Shown: positions 56,006 through 64,000 of the stretch, piece after piece
Position numbering within the stretch: the stretch's first letter is position 1
Layout: each line of letters starts with the position of its first letter
Source: Dietzia sp. ANT_WB102
Lineage (GTDB): Bacteria; Actinomycetota; Actinomycetes; Mycobacteriales; Mycobacteriaceae
Assembly (NCBI RefSeq): GCF_008369165.1
Contig: NZ_VOBA01000002.1
Span: 372,001-436,000, forward strand
DNA: 64,000 nucleotides
Direction: 5' to 3'
The notes under the pieces: generated by a model
Told to the model about the DNA's origin: nothing
Databases searched by the model: none
What the model saw: the letters and a program-made list of their open reading frames with translations, nothing else
Made by a program: the position numbers and the translations under genes

Positions 56006-56889
56006 TCAGGACACGGGTCGTCATCGTCCTCGGGGGCGGCCCCGAGGACCGCGCACGCACCACCGCCGACATTCTTGAGCGCCCGGGGTGCACTGCGCTG
56101 GTCTTGACCGGTCATCCCGACGCCATGGATCCCCGTCTCGACGTCTCGGCGGACGGCCCTGTGGAGCTTCGCGTCGACGACAGTCGGGCGAGGCTCGAGG
56201 CCTACCGGTCCGGTGCCGCCAACCCGGACGACGACGTCCTGGCCGCGCTCGCAGTTGGGGGCGATACCCCCCTGGCTGCGGTGCTCGGATGGGAGTACGC
56301 GCGCCGCGCAGCGATGTCCGACTTCTGGGACGTCGTCGTGGTCGAACTGGACGGGGAACTGACCGCGATTCGCCGGCTCGCTGCGGCCGGGGAACTCGCC
56401 GCCTTCGTAGAATCGCGCTGGCCCGCCAATGTGCGCTTCGCTTCTATGGCAGCGGGCGGTCGCGCCGACGCGCGGCTCCGCGAGGCGCACCGGCTCGCGC
56501 GGCTAGCTGGTGACGTGGCGGACTTCCTGGCCGGGCCCGTCGAGATCGTGGTGGCGGGGTCACGGACCGGCGATACCGCTGCCATGGCGGCCCTGGCCCG
56601 CGGCGCCGTCGCCCCGGTGGTGGCTCCTGATGGCGAGGGCGGATACCTCTGCGAATACCCCGCACCAACCCGCCCGGCCGCGCCGGTGTCGATCGAGGGG
56701 GACCGGCTCCGCCTGGAATTCGACGGGTTCCGGACCGTGGTGCCCCTGCCCGCACTGCTGTCCCGATGCGTGCTCACCGGATCCGCGTACGACCCCGACG
56801 CCGCTCGATTGGTCATCAACTTCCTGCCGGACCCAGATCTGTGGCCTCCGAACCTCGTGCCGTCCGGATCCGCCGACTGCGCCGGGTAG
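56002..56889 (+). CDS. Degenerate ArsA-like protein with HSP20-like C-terminal domain
   Basis: 295 residues. The position corresponds to Rv2184c, an ArsA/Get3-like ATPase. The last ~65 residues (VSIEGDRLRLEFDGFRTVVPLPALLSRC to INFLPDPDLWP) match the ArsA HSP20-like domain. The N-terminus starts VVIVLGGGPEDRARTTADIL where ArsA has a Lys-rich P-loop, so the nucleotide-binding motif is destroyed, and the overall length is short. It is thus probably a non-ATPase scaffold or lipid-binding relative. GTG 56002 overlaps the preceding SRPBCC stop. The downstream acyltransferase starts 36 bases later. Confidence 0.8.
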   Translation: MIRTRVVIVLGGGPEDRARTTADILERPGCTALVLTGHPDAMDPRLDVSADGPVELRVDDSRARLEAYRSGAANPDDDVLAALAVGGDTPLAAVLGWEYARRAAMSDFWDVVVVELDGELTAIRRLAAAGELAAFVESRWPANVRFASMAAGGRADARLREAHRLARLAGDVADFLAGPVEIVVAGSRTGDTAAMAALARGAVAPVVAPDGEGGYLCEYPAPTRPAAPVSIEGDRLRLEFDGFRTVVPLPALLSRCVLTGSAYDPDAARLVINFLPDPDLWPPNLVPSGSADCAG

Positions 56890-56925
56890 TATGCGCATTC
56901 GTCGACAGTCATCACAAGAGGACCG

Positions 56926-57675
56926 GTGCCCACGTTGCTGTACTACCTGTTCAAATACGTGCTCATCGGCCCGTTCCTGCGGCTGACCAGCCGTCCGGTC
57001 GTCACCGGCCTCGAGCACTTCCCCGAGCGCGGTGCCGCACTGTTGGTTGGCAATCACCAGTCGGTAGCGGACTGGCTGTTCACCCCGTTGCTCCTGCCCC
57101 GCCGGGTGACGTTCTTGGCGAAGAGCGACTACTTCACCGGAACCGGTATCCGCGGGATGCTCAGCCGGTGGTTCTTCGCGGGGTCGGGCCAGCATCCGAT
57201 CGACCGCACGAACGCTGACGCCGCCCAGGCCGCCCTCGATGCTGGGCTCGAGGTCCTCTCGTCGGGGGAGATTCTGTGCATCTATCCGGAGGGGACGCGG
57301 TCGCCGGACGGTCGCCTGTACCGCGGCAAGACCGGGCCCGCCCGCCTTGCACTCCGCGCCGGGGCCCCGATCATCCCGGTGGGCGTTGTCGGAACCTCCG
57401 AATATGTACGCCGGCTCGCCAAATTCCGCTTGGGCCGTCGCTCCGAGGTCAGAGTGATGCTCGGCGATCCGCTCGATCTGGCCCCGTGGGCCGGTCGAGC
57501 GGGCGACCGGGCCGCGGAACGTGAGATCACCGACGAGATCATGCGTCGGATCCAGGCGTTGACCGGCCAGGAATATGTGCATGACATCTACGGCGCCGAG
57601 ATGAAGAAGCGCTACGACGCTGCGCGCGAGTCCGGGCGTAACCTGCTCGACCAGCCCATCGAAGGACAGCGCTGA
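56926..57675 (+). CDS. 1-acyl-sn-glycerol-3-phosphate acyltransferase (PlsC family)
   Basis: 249 residues. NHQSVADW (about residues 43-50) is the HX4D catalytic motif, YPEGTRSPDGRLYRGKTGPARLAL (about 120-143) the phosphate-binding block, and APIIPVGVVG the final conserved strand. An N-terminal hydrophobic segment (about 3-18) suggests peripheral membrane association. It probably acylates lysophosphatidate or an equivalent, feeding phosphatidylinositol and mannoside synthesis, consistent with nearby pimB and fadD15. Synteny is with Rv2182c. GTG 56926 follows AAGAGGA. The next gene begins four bases after the stop. Confidence 0.92.
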   Translation: MPTLLYYLFKYVLIGPFLRLTSRPVVTGLEHFPERGAALLVGNHQSVADWLFTPLLLPRRVTFLAKSDYFTGTGIRGMLSRWFFAGSGQHPIDRTNADAAQAALDAGLEVLSSGEILCIYPEGTRSPDGRLYRGKTGPARLALRAGAPIIPVGVVGTSEYVRRLAKFRLGRRSEVRVMLGDPLDLAPWAGRAGDRAAEREITDEIMRRIQALTGQEYVHDIYGAEMKKRYDAARESGRNLLDQPIEGQR

Positions 57676-57679
57676 TCTC

Positions 57680-58177
57680 GTGCGCTACTTCTACGACTGC
57701 GAGTTCATCGAGGACGGCACGACGATAGAGCTGGTCTCCGTGGGGATCGTGGCTGAGGACGGCCGTGAGTTCTACGCTGTGTCCACCGAGTTCGACGCGT
57801 CGGCGGCCGGGCCGTGGGTGCGGCGCAACGTTCTGCCGAAGCTGCCTAACCCGTCGTCGGCGGCGTGGATGTCGCGGAACCGTATTCGTGACGAGCTCTA
57901 CGCCTTTGTCACCGCCCCGCCGACCGGGACGGTCGAGATGTGGGCCTGGATCGGGGCGTACGACCATGTGGCCGTGTCCCAACTGTGGGGTGACATGACG
58001 ACCCTGCCGGCCGCCATGCCCCGGTTCACGCGGGATGTCCGCCAACTCTGGGAGCTCGCCGGCAAGCCAGATCTGCCCCCGCATCCCGGAGGAGAACACG
58101 ACGCACTGGCCGATGCGCGTCATGCCCTGATGCGCTTCCGCGCCATCGCAACGAGGGCTCCCCACCTGGGTCTCTGA
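57680..58177 (+). CDS. DEDDh 3'-5' exoribonuclease (Rv2179c-like)
   Basis: 165 residues. YFYDCEFIEDG holds the DxE pair, the middle keeps an ETM-type Asp region (WAWIGAYDHVAVSQLWGDM) and HDALADARHAL carries the last His and Asp. This fits the small Rv2179c family, a 3'-5' exoribonuclease in M. tuberculosis, structurally related to RNase T and AS exonuclease. It is cytoplasmic. GTG 57680 lies four bases after the acyltransferase stop, so it is cotranscribed. Rv2181 of the M. tuberculosis order is missing between them. Confidence 0.93.
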   Translation: MRYFYDCEFIEDGTTIELVSVGIVAEDGREFYAVSTEFDASAAGPWVRRNVLPKLPNPSSAAWMSRNRIRDELYAFVTAPPTGTVEMWAWIGAYDHVAVSQLWGDMTTLPAAMPRFTRDVRQLWELAGKPDLPPHPGGEHDALADARHALMRFRAIATRAPHLGL

Positions 58178-59620
<1,443 letters not shown>

Positions 59621-59651
59621 TACCGGCGCCAGACGCCCCCAGCGGCCCGTC

Positions 59652-61856
59652 TCAGCCCAGCGCGTCGATCTGGACTTCGCTTCCCCGGGCCACCACCCGG
59701 CCGGGCAGCGGGGTCTGGCCAAAAACGATCCCACGGGACGTTCCCGAGTCGATACTCGAGCGCAGCCCGGCCTCCTGTAGCGCCCGACGTGCATCGGAGG
59801 CTCGCGAGCCCAGCACCACTGGGACGGTCACCGCATTCGATGGAACGATCCGCAGTACCGCGTTAGCGGGGTCGAGCCGGGCCCCAGCGGGCGGATCCGT
59901 GCGCACCACCCGGCCGTCGGCCACCCGACGATCGGTCACGGGTGCCTCTCGGACAATTGTGAACCCGGCTTTGTCGAGGGTGTCGGTCGCCTCGTCGATT
60001 GTGACGTCCCGAATGTCCGGAACGGTCAGCGCATTGGAGACCAGCAGGGTGATCCCGTCACCGCGGGACACGTCGATTCCGGGGTCCGGATCGGTGCCTA
60101 CGGCCAGGCCGCCGTCCACTTCGTCGTCGTAGACCCTCCTGACCTGCGACACGGTCAGGCCCGCGCCCTCAATCGCGGCGCGCGCCTGGTCCTCTTCCAG
60201 GCCCACCACCTCGGGAACGGCGACGGGTGCGGGACCGGAGCTTGTGACCATGGCCACCCGGGTACCCACGTCGACGGTCGTGCCCGCGCTCGGCTGTAGC
60301 GACACCACCTGTCCGATGGGCACCGAGTCCGAGTGCTCCGCTCCGCCCCGGACCGGATCCAGTGAGTTCTCTCGGAGTGCTGCGGCCACCGTGTCCACCG
60401 ATCGGTCGGCGCCCACCTCGGGCACCACGGGGCGACCCACGGACACCAGTACCTGCACGGTGTCACCCCGGGGCACCCTTTCGCCCGCCCCGGGGTCGGT
60501 GCCCACCAGCGCGGACGGGGCGACGTCGTTGCTGAAAGCGTCCTGCGTGGCGGCGGCCAGCCCGACGGCGTTGACCGCCTCGGTCGCCTGTCCCACCGAC
60601 ATCCCTTGGACCGACGGCACCTCCACGAACCGTCCCGACCCCAGCCACCACCCGGCCACCGCGAGGCCGACGGCGGTGGCGAGCACCACGATGAGCCACA
60701 ACATCCCGCGTTGACGGTGGGGACGGATGACGTCCCGGTCGGGAGCGGCCTCGAGGTCACCGGGAGGGTAGGGACCCGCACCCGCGCCGTGCCAGTGTGC
60801 TGGAGCTACACCCGCGTCCGTCGGAGGGGGGACAGCCCTGGTCTCCACGCGCGTCGGCGTGGGCCCGTCGCCGCGCCGCAGCGCTTCGCCGCTCTCGCGG
60901 TCGGCGGCGTCGAACTCTGATTCCCCGCCCGGGGTCGCCCGCGCCGCGTTAGCCCGAGCACGCGCCCACGAGGACTGCCGTGGCGCCGGGACAACATAGT
61001 CCGGGAACCGGCTGTCCTTGGCGGCCTGGTCCAGGTCCCTCAACATCTCACCGGCGTCGGCGTATCGGTCCTCGCGACTGCGTCGGGTGGCTCGCAGAAT
61101 GAGGTGGTCGAGGTCCTCGGCGACGGTGTCGGACTGATCGGACGGGGCCGGGACGTCCGTGTCGAGGCGGCGGTAGGCCACGGCGATGTTGTTGTCACCG
61201 CTGAACGGCGGTTCCCCGGTGAGCATCTCGTAGGCGAGCACGCCGAGGGAGTACAGGTCCGACCGGGCGTCGGTGTCGGTGCCGGAGATCTGCTCTGGGG
61301 AGAGATAGGCGGCCGTACCCATGACGATGCTGCTCGAGGTGGCGCGGGATTCGGCCACCGCGCGGACCAGCCCGAAGTCGGCGAGCTTGACCGAGCCGTT
61401 TGTGGAGATCAGTACATTCTCCGGCTTGATGTCGCGGTGTACGAGTCCCGCCTGGTGCGCCTCACGAAGGGCGCCGAGCAGTGGGCGCAGTACCGCGGCC
61501 GCCGCATACGGTGGCATGGGGCCGCGCTCGTCGAGCAGTTCACGTAGCGTCCCGCCGGGCACGAGTTCCATCACCAGGAACGCGGTGCCTGCCTCGATGC
61601 CCTGGTCGAAGACTTGGACGATGCCGGGATCCGACAGCCGGGCCGCGGACCGGGCCTCGAGGGTGAAGCGGTCGACGAATGCGCGGTCCCCGGCGAGGGT
61701 CGGGTCGAGCAGCTTGACAGCGACGTGCCGGTCCAACCGCTCGTCCGTCGCGAGATGGACGGTGGACATCCCGCCGCGGGCGATCACGGCGTCGAGCCGG
61801 TACCGCCCGTCGAGCAGGGTGCCAGGTCCGGGGGGCATCCCGTCGTGAGTGCTCAT
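59652..61856 (-). CDS. pknL: Serine/threonine protein kinase PknL with PASTA domains
   Basis: 734 residues. The kinase domain (about 15-275) has ARGGMSTVHLA, VAVKLL (ATP Lys), HRDIKPENVLI with catalytic Asp about 139, DFGLVRA and the activation-loop TSSSIVMGTAAYLSPEQ. A Pro/Arg-rich juxtamembrane stretch leads to one transmembrane helix (about 382-405). Outside are five PASTA repeats that would sense peptidoglycan fragments. Mycobacterial PknL is short and lacks PASTA, while the corynebacterial one has them. ATG 61856 (MSTHDG) is used. It is divergent from the Rv2175c-like gene, whose product is a PknL substrate in M. tuberculosis. Confidence 0.96.
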   Translation of the reverse strand: MSTHDGMPPGPGTLLDGRYRLDAVIARGGMSTVHLATDERLDRHVAVKLLDPTLAGDRAFVDRFTLEARSAARLSDPGIVQVFDQGIEAGTAFLVMELVPGGTLRELLDERGPMPPYAAAAVLRPLLGALREAHQAGLVHRDIKPENVLISTNGSVKLADFGLVRAVAESRATSSSIVMGTAAYLSPEQISGTDTDARSDLYSLGVLAYEMLTGEPPFSGDNNIAVAYRRLDTDVPAPSDQSDTVAEDLDHLILRATRRSREDRYADAGEMLRDLDQAAKDSRFPDYVVPAPRQSSWARARANAARATPGGESEFDAADRESGEALRRGDGPTPTRVETRAVPPPTDAGVAPAHWHGAGAGPYPPGDLEAAPDRDVIRPHRQRGMLWLIVVLATAVGLAVAGWWLGSGRFVEVPSVQGMSVGQATEAVNAVGLAAATQDAFSNDVAPSALVGTDPGAGERVPRGDTVQVLVSVGRPVVPEVGADRSVDTVAAALRENSLDPVRGGAEHSDSVPIGQVVSLQPSAGTTVDVGTRVAMVTSSGPAPVAVPEVVGLEEDQARAAIEGAGLTVSQVRRVYDDEVDGGLAVGTDPDPGIDVSRGDGITLLVSNALTVPDIRDVTIDEATDTLDKAGFTIVREAPVTDRRVADGRVVRTDPPAGARLDPANAVLRIVPSNAVTVPVVLGSRASDARRALQEAGLRSSIDSGTSRGIVFGQTPLPGRVVARGSEVQIDALG

Positions 61857-61950
61857 GTCGTCCATTCTGCCCCTCCCGTCTCGTTCGCGGTATGTCACGA
61901 GTGGACCGGGTCCACAGCCCCGGCGGTGGGGTTCAGTTCGCCCGTGGGAC

Positions 61951-61956
61951 TAACCT
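61951..61956 (+). promoter_or_regulatory. -10 hexamer of a probable leaderless promoter (Rv2175c-like gene)
   Basis: TAACCT followed by seven bases (GGGTGGG) and GTG 61964. The GGGTGGG spacer might also serve weakly as a ribosome site. Confidence 0.45.
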
Positions 61957-61963
61957 GGGTGGG

Positions 61964-62332
61964 GTGAGTACCGTTCCGCACGCCGACGACGTCCTGCCCG
62001 CCGACGTAGAGACCATCAACCTGCCCGAGGTGTCCGAACGACTGGGCATCCCCGTGACCCGAGTGCACGATCTGCTGCGCGACGGGACACTTCTCGCCGT
62101 CCGGCGCGCGGGCATCATGGTGGTGCCCGCGGTGTTCCTGGACTCCGACGACGAAGTCGTGCGCTTCCTGCCCGGGCTGGTCGCTGTCCTCAGGGACGGG
62201 GGCTATCGGGACGAGGAGATCCTGCGCTGGCTGTTCGCCGAGGACGACACCCTGCCCGGCCGGCCGTCCGATGCGCTACATGGTCACCGCGCGCGTGAGG
62301 TCATGCGTCGCGCCCAGGCGATGGCGTTCTGA
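61964..62332 (+). CDS. Winged-helix DNA-binding protein (Rv2175c-like)
   Basis: 122 residues. The helix-turn-helix is in TINLPEVSERLGIPVTRVHDLLRDGTLLAVRRAGIMVVPAVF (about 18-60), as in Rv2175c, a DNA-binding substrate of PknL in M. tuberculosis. The C-terminal half (RFLPGLVAVLRDGGYRDEEILRWLFAEDDTLPGRP) is conserved helical. The Thr-rich N-terminus (STVPHADD) is the likely phosphorylation region, by analogy. GTG 61964 is chosen from the proposed leaderless promoter. Its 3' end overlaps the convergent mptA gene by 32 bases. Confidence 0.92.
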   Translation: MSTVPHADDVLPADVETINLPEVSERLGIPVTRVHDLLRDGTLLAVRRAGIMVVPAVFLDSDDEVVRFLPGLVAVLRDGGYRDEEILRWLFAEDDTLPGRPSDALHGHRAREVMRRAQAMAF

Positions 62333-63887
62333 CCTCGATGGTCGCGCGCCACCACCACCAGACCGCGGCGATGGATGCCGCCACGGCCGTCCCGACGAGC
62401 GCCGGGCTGTAGAGGCTGGTCGAGCCGTTGGGCCCGATCGCCATCACCAGGAACACGGTCACTCCCACGGCTGCGGTGGTCGCGCGTCGGCCGGGTCGGG
62501 CGACGATCCAGAACGCCGCCACCCACACGTGGTACCAGGGCCAGGCCAGCGAGTTGAGGACCACGAAGGCCAGCAGGGCCACCATGATGCCGCGCAGTGC
62601 CGCGCTCGTGTCGCGCCGGTGCAGCCACCACACCGCCACGAGCGTCGCCGCGAGTACCACGCGTCCCACGAGACGGGCGACGGCCAGGACATCCTCGAAG
62701 CCGGGGGTGTCGAACACCGCGTGGACCAGGTGCGCCACCGCGGTGGGCGCGCTGAGGTAGTTGATGACCCGGTCGGAGACGGAGATCGCGTCCACCCAGC
62801 CGAACCCGGTGCCCGCGGCCAGCGTGGCGAGGACGAACGCGACGACTGCGGCACCGGCGGCTATCCCGGTGTCGAGCAGCGCGCTGGCGACGGGGCGTCG
62901 CGTCGAGGGGGAGGACCGGCGTAGATCCACGGCGATCCACAGCAGGAATGGCGCCACGATCACGGCGGTGGCTTTGAACGCCACCGCGATCCCTATCGCC
63001 GCGCCCGCCCGCGCGGTGCGCCTGTCCAGGGTGAGCACCACTGCACCGAGGCACGCCACCAGCGGGAAGATCTCGTTGTGTAGCCCGCCCGACAGGTGGA
63101 TCACGGACAGTGGGGAGGCGCCCGCCATCCACGCCGCGGCCCCGGCGTCCACCCCCGTGCGGCGGGCCAGAGCCACCACGAGTGCGACGAGGGCAGCCAG
63201 CGCGGCGAGCACGGCCACCCGCAGGATGATGACCCCCACCGTCGGGTGTCCGCCAGACAGGGTCACGATGCCGCGCATGAGAAGTAGGTGCAACGGGCCG
63301 TAGGGGGTCGCCGTGGACTGCCAGTCCGGGCTGACCTCGTTGGTGAACGGGCCCGGGTTGGCCTCTGGTCCGTGGTGGTAGGGGTCGACGCCCGCCGCGG
63401 TCATGGCGCCCTGCGCGAGGTAGGACCACGCATCGCGGCTGAATAGGGGGACCGCGAGCAGCATCGGCGCCGACCACAGGGCGGTGGCCCAGACGGGGTC
63501 GCGGGTGGGTAGCCGTCCGGAGATCGCGCGCGGGCCGAGCGCGAGCCACGAGGTGACCAGGAGGGCGACGCCCGCCCAGCACACGATGAGGGCGAGCATC
63601 TCGCCGTGGCCGAACGTGAAACCGGGCAGGCCCACCGCGACGGCCGCGCCGCCGTCAACGGGGAGGGCGCCCGCGCCGAAACCGGAGACGGTGAGCAGAA
63701 CAGAACCGAGGACGCCTCGCCAGAGGGCAGGTCCGGAGGGCCCGGTCAGGGCGGCGCGGGCCGACGCGGTCGTCGCGGTGGTCACCGCGCGGATCCGCGA
63801 CGCGGGTGTCGGCGATGGCCCCCGCGGCGCGAACGATGACGACGGCGAGACGGCCGTGTCGGGGAGGGGTTCAGTCGCGTCGGGCAC
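62301..63887 (-). CDS. mptA: Alpha-(1->6)-mannopyranosyltransferase, MptA-like (GT-C)
   Basis: 528 residues. About a dozen hydrophobic helices, with the catalytic-site Asp in the first large extracytoplasmic loop (PLFSRDAWSYLAQG, Asp about 152), mark a polyprenyl-phosphate-mannose-dependent GT-C enzyme. DPYHHGPEANPGPF and TPYGPLHLLLMRG are typical of MptA/MptB. By synteny with Rv2174 it extends the lipomannan alpha-1,6-mannan backbone outside the membrane. The first ~40 residues are a low-complexity cytoplasmic extension. GTG 63887 lies three bases after the stop of the upstream prenyl synthase gene, so both share a transcript. Confidence 0.93.
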   Translation of the reverse strand: MPDATEPLPDTAVSPSSSFAPRGPSPTPASRIRAVTTATTASARAALTGPSGPALWRGVLGSVLLTVSGFGAGALPVDGGAAVAVGLPGFTFGHGEMLALIVCWAGVALLVTSWLALGPRAISGRLPTRDPVWATALWSAPMLLAVPLFSRDAWSYLAQGAMTAAGVDPYHHGPEANPGPFTNEVSPDWQSTATPYGPLHLLLMRGIVTLSGGHPTVGVIILRVAVLAALAALVALVVALARRTGVDAGAAAWMAGASPLSVIHLSGGLHNEIFPLVACLGAVVLTLDRRTARAGAAIGIAVAFKATAVIVAPFLLWIAVDLRRSSPSTRRPVASALLDTGIAAGAAVVAFVLATLAAGTGFGWVDAISVSDRVINYLSAPTAVAHLVHAVFDTPGFEDVLAVARLVGRVVLAATLVAVWWLHRRDTSAALRGIMVALLAFVVLNSLAWPWYHVWVAAFWIVARPGRRATTAAVGVTVFLVMAIGPNGSTSLYSPALVGTAVAASIAAVWWWWRATIEVRTPSPGRDA

Positions 63888-63890
63888 GGA

Positions 63891-64000
63891 TCAGGCTCGC
63901 CTACGGGTCGCGGCCTCCGCCAGTGCCCGCAGCGTGTCCCGCCCGTGATCGCTGATGGCGTCGGAGGCGATGGCGTCCAGAGCGCGGGTGGTCAACGCGT
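63891..64000 (-). CDS. Probable polyprenyl synthase, C-terminal 35 residues
   Basis: Only the end is in the window. The visible residues (TRALDAIASDAISDHGRDTLRALAEAATRRRA) are a helical Ala/Arg-rich tail like the last helices of isoprenyl diphosphate synthases. The position upstream of mptA matches idsA2 (Rv2173) in M. tuberculosis. The motifs needed to prove it (DDxxD) lie outside. It is three bases upstream of mptA and probably supplies or shares regulation with the polyprenyl-phosphate-dependent pathway. Confidence 0.6.
   Translation of the reverse strand, partial: ALTTRALDAIASDAISDHGRDTLRALAEAATRRRA

Overview
The window is a high-GC stretch of chromosome from a mycolic-acid actinobacterium (order Corynebacteriales/Mycobacteriales). 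Gene order follows the Mycobacterium tuberculosis block from about Rv2230c to Rv2173 almost gene for gene: nif3, zinc-ribbon, phosphatase, CYTH-CHAD, panB, glnA2, glnE, glnA1, RDD, DUF4191, lipA/lipB, dlaT, pepA, gcvT, ilvE, cobS, cobT, DUF3043, HesB, adenosine kinase, asnB, ctaC, ctaF, qcrBAC, ctaE, trpD, DnaQ/GIY-YIG, NlpC/P60, pimB, fadD15, aroG, pknL, Rv2175c, mptA. Mannosyltransferases PimB and MptA and the PASTA kinase fit a lipoarabinomannan-bearing cell wall. Several Mtb genes of the block are absent, and some differ in architecture, so it is not Mycobacterium itself. Dietzia, Gordonia or Rhodococcus relatives are plausible; the genus cannot be fixed from the sequence alone. No tRNA, rRNA, CRISPR array, insertion sequence or prophage was seen.

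Layout. 0-8.4 kb: Nif3 protein, zinc-ribbon protein, histidine phosphatase, the RNase P RNA gene, a small SPOR-like protein, a CYTH-CHAD protein, a Baeyer-Villiger-type monooxygenase, prolyl iminopeptidase and panB. 8.5-18.5 kb: the nitrogen-assimilation cluster (glnA2, glnE, glnA) with a well-matched four-part GlnR operator before glnA; between them lie an EEP-family membrane protein, a DUF732 lipoprotein, a DUF1206 protein and two unknown genes. 18.6-33 kb: lipoate genes (sucB/dlaT, lipB, lipA), leucyl aminopeptidase, gcvT, ilvE, cobalamin genes (cobS and a CobU-CobT fusion), an iron-sulfur insertion protein and adenosine kinase. 33-47.7 kb: asnB and the bc1-aa3 respiratory genes ctaC-ctaF and ctaE-qcrC-qcrA-qcrB. 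These two respiratory groups are separated by an accessory segment (37.2-43.3 kb) with an acyl-CoA dehydrogenase, a DUF3253 protein, a KstD-like dehydrogenase under a KstR-type operator and a Pif1 helicase-BRCT protein. 48-64 kb: trpD, DnaQ/GIY-YIG nuclease, a Cys-rich small protein, an NlpC/P60 hydrolase behind a c-di-AMP riboswitch, phosphatidylinositol mannoside and phospholipid genes, aroG, pknL with its probable substrate, and mptA with the tail of a prenyl synthase.

Regulatory reading. At least 14 genes have a TANNNT hexamer six to eight bases before an ATG or GTG start, the layout of leaderless transcripts. Several convergent or same-strand gene ends carry strong hairpins. No clearly novel defence or mobile system is visible. 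The most interesting items are the helicase-pseudoexonuclease-BRCT fusion, a degenerate ArsA-like protein, the riboswitch, the KstR- and GlnR-type sites, and a few conserved-looking genes of unknown role.
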